Shown here: in pieces, positions 36,860 to 40,286 of the stretch
How positions within the stretch are numbered: the stretch's first letter is position 1
Layout: each line of letters opens with the position of its first letter
Origin: Nanobdellota archaeon
Lineage (GTDB): Archaea > Nanobdellota > Nanobdellia > Pacearchaeales > GW2011-AR1
DNA: 40,286 nt
Reading direction: 5' to 3'
Assembly (NCBI GenBank): GCA_030648285.1
Contig: JAUSIC010000023.1
Coordinates: forward strand, 1-40,286
Program-made: the position numbers and the translations under genes
Notes under the pieces: generated by a model
The model's input: only the letters and a program-made list of their open reading frames with translations
What the model was told of the DNA's origin: nothing
Database searches by the model: none

Positions 36860-37753
36860 TTACATAATATCTTTAATTTCCACGCTCGTATGTCCTAACT
36901 GCTGTTTGTAATCTGTCTTGGATTTTACATCACAAGGATTGCATTCTCCAAATTTATTGCAGATTCTAAATATATCTTCTACCTGAAAATCATCTCTAGT
37001 CATGTTCCCAATTTGATTTTCTTCATGATACAAGTCTCTGTGGCATCTGTAGACTTTCCCATCAGGCCCTATTATCAGTTCTGAAGTCTTGCATGAACAG
37101 TTTTTTAATTGTCTTGAATTTATCGCTTCTGGATATTTTGAATAGTTTCCATACAATTCTGAATTATATTCTCCTAGAAATTCTTTCAGTCTGAATAATA
37201 TTCCTGCTTCAGCACATTTGAATTGCATTTGATTGATTGCCTGCAGTTGTTCTGGACTTGGATATAAAACAGAATAAATTCCAATTGAAAATCCTGCGTC
37301 CTTGAGTTTTTTTGCATTGCTCACAAGTTTATCTGCATCCTGCATTTGCTCTGGATGATAACTGACTCTTATTGAAGGATATTTTGAATCTCTGCTTATT
37401 TTTTCTGGTTTGACTTCATTAATAAATCTCTGTATGCCATAATCACTCCATTGCAGGTTTGTCATTATGTCAATTTTTAATTCTGGTTTTATGTTATTTA
37501 TTATATATATGAAATCCTTGTGAAGAAAAGGCTCTCCTCCACTGAGAGTCACAGGCACATTTTCTTTTGGTTTGATTTTGTTAATAATTTTAACCCAATC
37601 TTCTCCTGAAATTTCCCTGAATCTTATCCTGTTGAACTCTTGGCTTTTGTCATATGCATTGATGCAAAAACTGCAGTTCAAATTGCATCTCATTGTTAAG
37701 AATGCTGCGATATATTTGTAACTTTCAGGAAGATTAATCTCTTTTCCATCCAT
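36860..37753 (-). CDS. Radical SAM protein with C-terminal Cys cluster (SPASM-like)
   Basis: FLTMRCNLNCSFCINAYDKS (CxxxCxxC), VTLSGGEPFLHKDFIYII, C-terminal C..C..C..C. Confidence 0.88.
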   Translation of the reverse strand: MDGKEINLPESYKYIAAFLTMRCNLNCSFCINAYDKSQEFNRIRFREISGEDWVKIINKIKPKENVPVTLSGGEPFLHKDFIYIINNIKPELKIDIMTNLQWSDYGIQRFINEVKPEKISRDSKYPSIRVSYHPEQMQDADKLVSNAKKLKDAGFSIGIYSVLYPSPEQLQAINQMQFKCAEAGILFRLKEFLGEYNSELYGNYSKYPEAINSRQLKNCSCKTSELIIGPDGKVYRCHRDLYHEENQIGNMTRDDFQVEDIFRICNKFGECNPCDVKSKTDYKQQLGHTSVEIKDIM

Positions 37754-37838
37754 TAGGATAAGATAAAATAAGGCTTTAAAATGTTTATGATGCTTGCATA
37801 ACAATAATGCTTAAAAATAGTTTTTATCTCATCAAGAA

Positions 37839-38831
37839 ATGAACCTTGATAAATGGAATGATTTTTTATCTAGATGGGCAAGAGCAGTTTCTTCTTATGA
37901 AACTCCTGCTGATTTTGTTTATGGTGCAAGAGTTTTATCTCAAAAATGGGAATTTGATGGAAAACCCCTTGAAGTTAGAGTTATTGTTTCTCCTAACAAC
38001 GCATTAAGAAGAGAGTTAATGGCGAAACAAAAAACATATGTTTTTCAGAAACAACAAAGCGAATATATTTTTCGTCTTGATGAAAAATGCTTTTTATGCC
38101 AGAATGTTGTTCAAGCGATTGATTCTATTGGAAATTCTCTTGTTCCTAATAATATTATTTCAATAGAAGGAAGTTGTATGATTTTGCCAAATAGATATCC
38201 TGCATTTATAGGACATTCTCTTTTTGTTCCAACAAATCATGATGATACTTCTCATAGAATAACTCCTATGACCGTAACATTTGGAGATGATAAAAAAAGG
38301 CAAGTCTATATGCCAGAGCAAGGAAAAACAGCAGGAGATTTAATGAATTCAGATTATCTTGCTAATTTAATTGACGTTTGTAATAAATATTCTCTTGTAG
38401 CATTGAATAACCATGTCAGAGATGGAATGAGTATTCCAGGGCATAAACATTTTCATCTTTACCCTGAAGATTTAGAATTATTTAGCAGGGCGCCCACAAG
38501 GTTTTCACCTACAGAATTTGGAGCAGGAATGAATGTAGATGATACCCTTTTTTCAACTCTTGCATTTTCAATGCATAGTTATGATCAGATAGATAGAGCC
38601 GCAGAAACATTGCAAAGAATGGAACAAGCTAATGAGGTATTTACTTTAGCATATGTTAATAAAGTTCTTTTTGTAAGTCCAAGAAAAAATATTCCTGTTG
38701 GAGAGAGAATTCAAATTGGAGCAGGAGTTCCAGTTCATTTTTTTGGAAGTGAAGAAGGAATGAAAAAAACAGTTTCAAGATATGTTCCTGTAAAATCAGA
38801 TAATTACAATTGGGAGAGATTTATCAAATAA
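37839..38831 (+). CDS. HIT/GalT-like nucleotidyltransferase or phosphorylase (DUF4922 / GDP-hexose phosphorylase-like)
   Basis: CFLCQN, ILPNRYPAFIGHSLFVPTNHD, ALNNHVRDGMSIPGHKHFHLYPE (HxHxH-type). Confidence 0.65.
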   Translation: MNLDKWNDFLSRWARAVSSYETPADFVYGARVLSQKWEFDGKPLEVRVIVSPNNALRRELMAKQKTYVFQKQQSEYIFRLDEKCFLCQNVVQAIDSIGNSLVPNNIISIEGSCMILPNRYPAFIGHSLFVPTNHDDTSHRITPMTVTFGDDKKRQVYMPEQGKTAGDLMNSDYLANLIDVCNKYSLVALNNHVRDGMSIPGHKHFHLYPEDLELFSRAPTRFSPTEFGAGMNVDDTLFSTLAFSMHSYDQIDRAAETLQRMEQANEVFTLAYVNKVLFVSPRKNIPVGERIQIGAGVPVHFFGSEEGMKKTVSRYVPVKSDNYNWERFIK

Positions 38832-38832
38832 A

Positions 38833-39480
38833 ATGCCAACAATAAATTATACGCCAATAGATTATGGAGCATGGAATTTTGATGGACAAGGAATAAATAT
38901 TCTAGATAGACTTTCAACTATTGAAAGAGAAATCTGGAAAAAGGGGTTGCCTTTTCAAGACAAGAGAAATGACACAGGACACGCAGAGGTTGCGACTTAT
39001 TTTGCATTAATCCTTACAGAAAGAACAGGCAGAAATAGGTGTGTGACTGTTCCTGCGATAATAACACATGATATAGGTTATAGAGTTGATCCAGAGAAAT
39101 TTAGAGAAGCATTTATTTCTAAACCAGATAAAGAAGCACAATTAAGAATTAGATTAGAACACCAGATAAGAGGAGGTATTTTAGCTTATAATATTTTAAG
39201 AGATTCTGGGCTTTCTTCTGATTGTATAGCAGAAATTTTAAGAATAAATTTAGACCATGATACTCGTTTTTATGAAACAACTCCTGATGGAGAAATTGTC
39301 CAAGATGCAGATGTTCTGTGGCGTGCTACTAAACCTTGTATAGATGCTTATCTTTCAGGAAAACCTGTTGAAGAGGTTCGTAGACTATCTGAAGATAATA
39401 TATTCCCTCTATTGAATTTGCCATTGTCAAAAGAAATTGCAAGAATTGAATTAGAAAATTCAATGAGATTCTTCAAATAA
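38833..39480 (+). CDS. HD-domain hydrolase
   Basis: TGHAEVATYFALI...VPAIITHDIGYRVD...RLEHQIRGG...VQDADVLWR. Confidence 0.75.
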   Translation: MPTINYTPIDYGAWNFDGQGINILDRLSTIEREIWKKGLPFQDKRNDTGHAEVATYFALILTERTGRNRCVTVPAIITHDIGYRVDPEKFREAFISKPDKEAQLRIRLEHQIRGGILAYNILRDSGLSSDCIAEILRINLDHDTRFYETTPDGEIVQDADVLWRATKPCIDAYLSGKPVEEVRRLSEDNIFPLLNLPLSKEIARIELENSMRFFK

Positions 39481-40286
39481 AATTATCATGCTCTTCTGGA
39501 TTTTTTAACCTGTATAAGTATCTATTTATTACATCCAGTCTGCATCCTTTCCTGCATGTCTCACAACCTATTTCTCTTAATTTTTTCAAAACTTCTTTCC
39601 TTTTTTCGCTATTCCAAACCTCAGAGAAATTATTTTCATACAAGTTTCCATATGTAAATTCTTTGTTTCCATAAAAAAGATTGCAGGGAACAACATTTCC
39701 TTTAGCATCTATCAGAGCAAAAAATGGCAAACCATAGCATTCAGGATAAGTTATTCCTTCCTGAATTCTTTCTATTGTTGCTTTCCTGAAAAATATCTTG
39801 AAGCCATCAGAATCAAATTCTTTTAATTGAGCCTCAACCTTGTTGTATTCCTCTGTATCTATTACTAAATCATTAACGCTGTCTGGATGTTTTGAATAAG
39901 GTTTAATCTGAAGATTGTCTGCACCTTCTTCTTTTAACACTCTTGCGAGTTTGACTGCTTCATCTTTATTCTGAGGAATCATTAGAAATTGCGCGCCAAT
40001 CACGACATTTAATCCAAGTTCTTTTTTTAATTTTGCACATTCTTTAATATTCTCAATTAACCTGCCAAAATCTTCTTTGTTTGTTCCATGTATTAATGCA
40101 TAATTTTCAGGACTTCCAGAATCAATGCTAAATCTTATCCAGGACAAATTAGGAAGAATTTCTTTTATTCTTTCTTCTGTTAGAGGAATTCCGTTAGTTG
40201 TTATAGATACATCAATTCCATTTTCTTTTGCAGTTTTCACAAACAAGCAAATGTCAGGATGCAGAACAGATTCTCCTTCTCCAGCA
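39473..40286 (-). CDS. Radical SAM/SPASM protein, 5' end truncated by window edge
   Basis: Translation continues upstream of M40246 as AGEGESVLHPDICLFVKTAKENG; C-terminal PCNLFYGNKEFTYGNLYENNFSEVWNSEKRKEVLKKLREIGCETCRKGCR. Confidence 0.85.
   Translation of the reverse strand, partial: AGEGESVLHPDICLFVKTAKENGIDVSITTNGIPLTEERIKEILPNLSWIRFSIDSGSPENYALIHGTNKEDFGRLIENIKECAKLKKELGLNVVIGAQFLMIPQNKDEAVKLARVLKEEGADNLQIKPYSKHPDSVNDLVIDTEEYNKVEAQLKEFDSDGFKIFFRKATIERIQEGITYPECYGLPFFALIDAKGNVVPCNLFYGNKEFTYGNLYENNFSEVWNSEKRKEVLKKLREIGCETCRKGCRLDVINRYLYRLKNPEEHDNFI

Overview
This is an AT-rich archaeal chromosome segment. The gene content suggests a small-genome DPANN-type lineage, but that is inference. 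The left part (1-13.2 kb) is mostly informational: an rpoD(Rpo3)-rps11-rps4-orf83-rps13-DUF655-rpoF(Rpo4)-rpl21e cluster, a zinc-ribbon mini-protein, a LolD/FtsX-like ABC exporter with a NEW3/COG1361-like exported protein, rpoN (Rpo10), an RNase P Rpr2-like protein, an orphan 5S rRNA, three tRNA genes (two with introns) and secF-secD. The right part (13.2-40.3 kb) is a surface-glycan locus. It has enzymes for UDP-xylose, dTDP-(L-rhamnose-like) and GDP-perosamine-like donors, glycosyltransferases, a flippase, methyltransferases, two sulfatase-fold hydrolases, a PAPS-reductase-like PP-loop protein, two RHH-like small proteins, a HIT-like nucleotidyltransferase, HD hydrolases and two radical SAM proteins. 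The most unusual signal is a dispersed element of about 50-95 nt found five times, directly in front of rps13, the COG1361-like gene, secF, secD and a methyltransferase. Each copy is a tiny upstream ORF whose stop overlaps the next gene's start (TAATG). Its ATG usually overlaps the previous gene's stop. Its 3' half can fold into an AU-rich hairpin with the Shine-Dalgarno sequence in the loop, with one compensatory pair change in the secF copy. It looks like a reusable translational-coupling cassette that I do not recognise. No CRISPR array, transposase or phage genes were seen.
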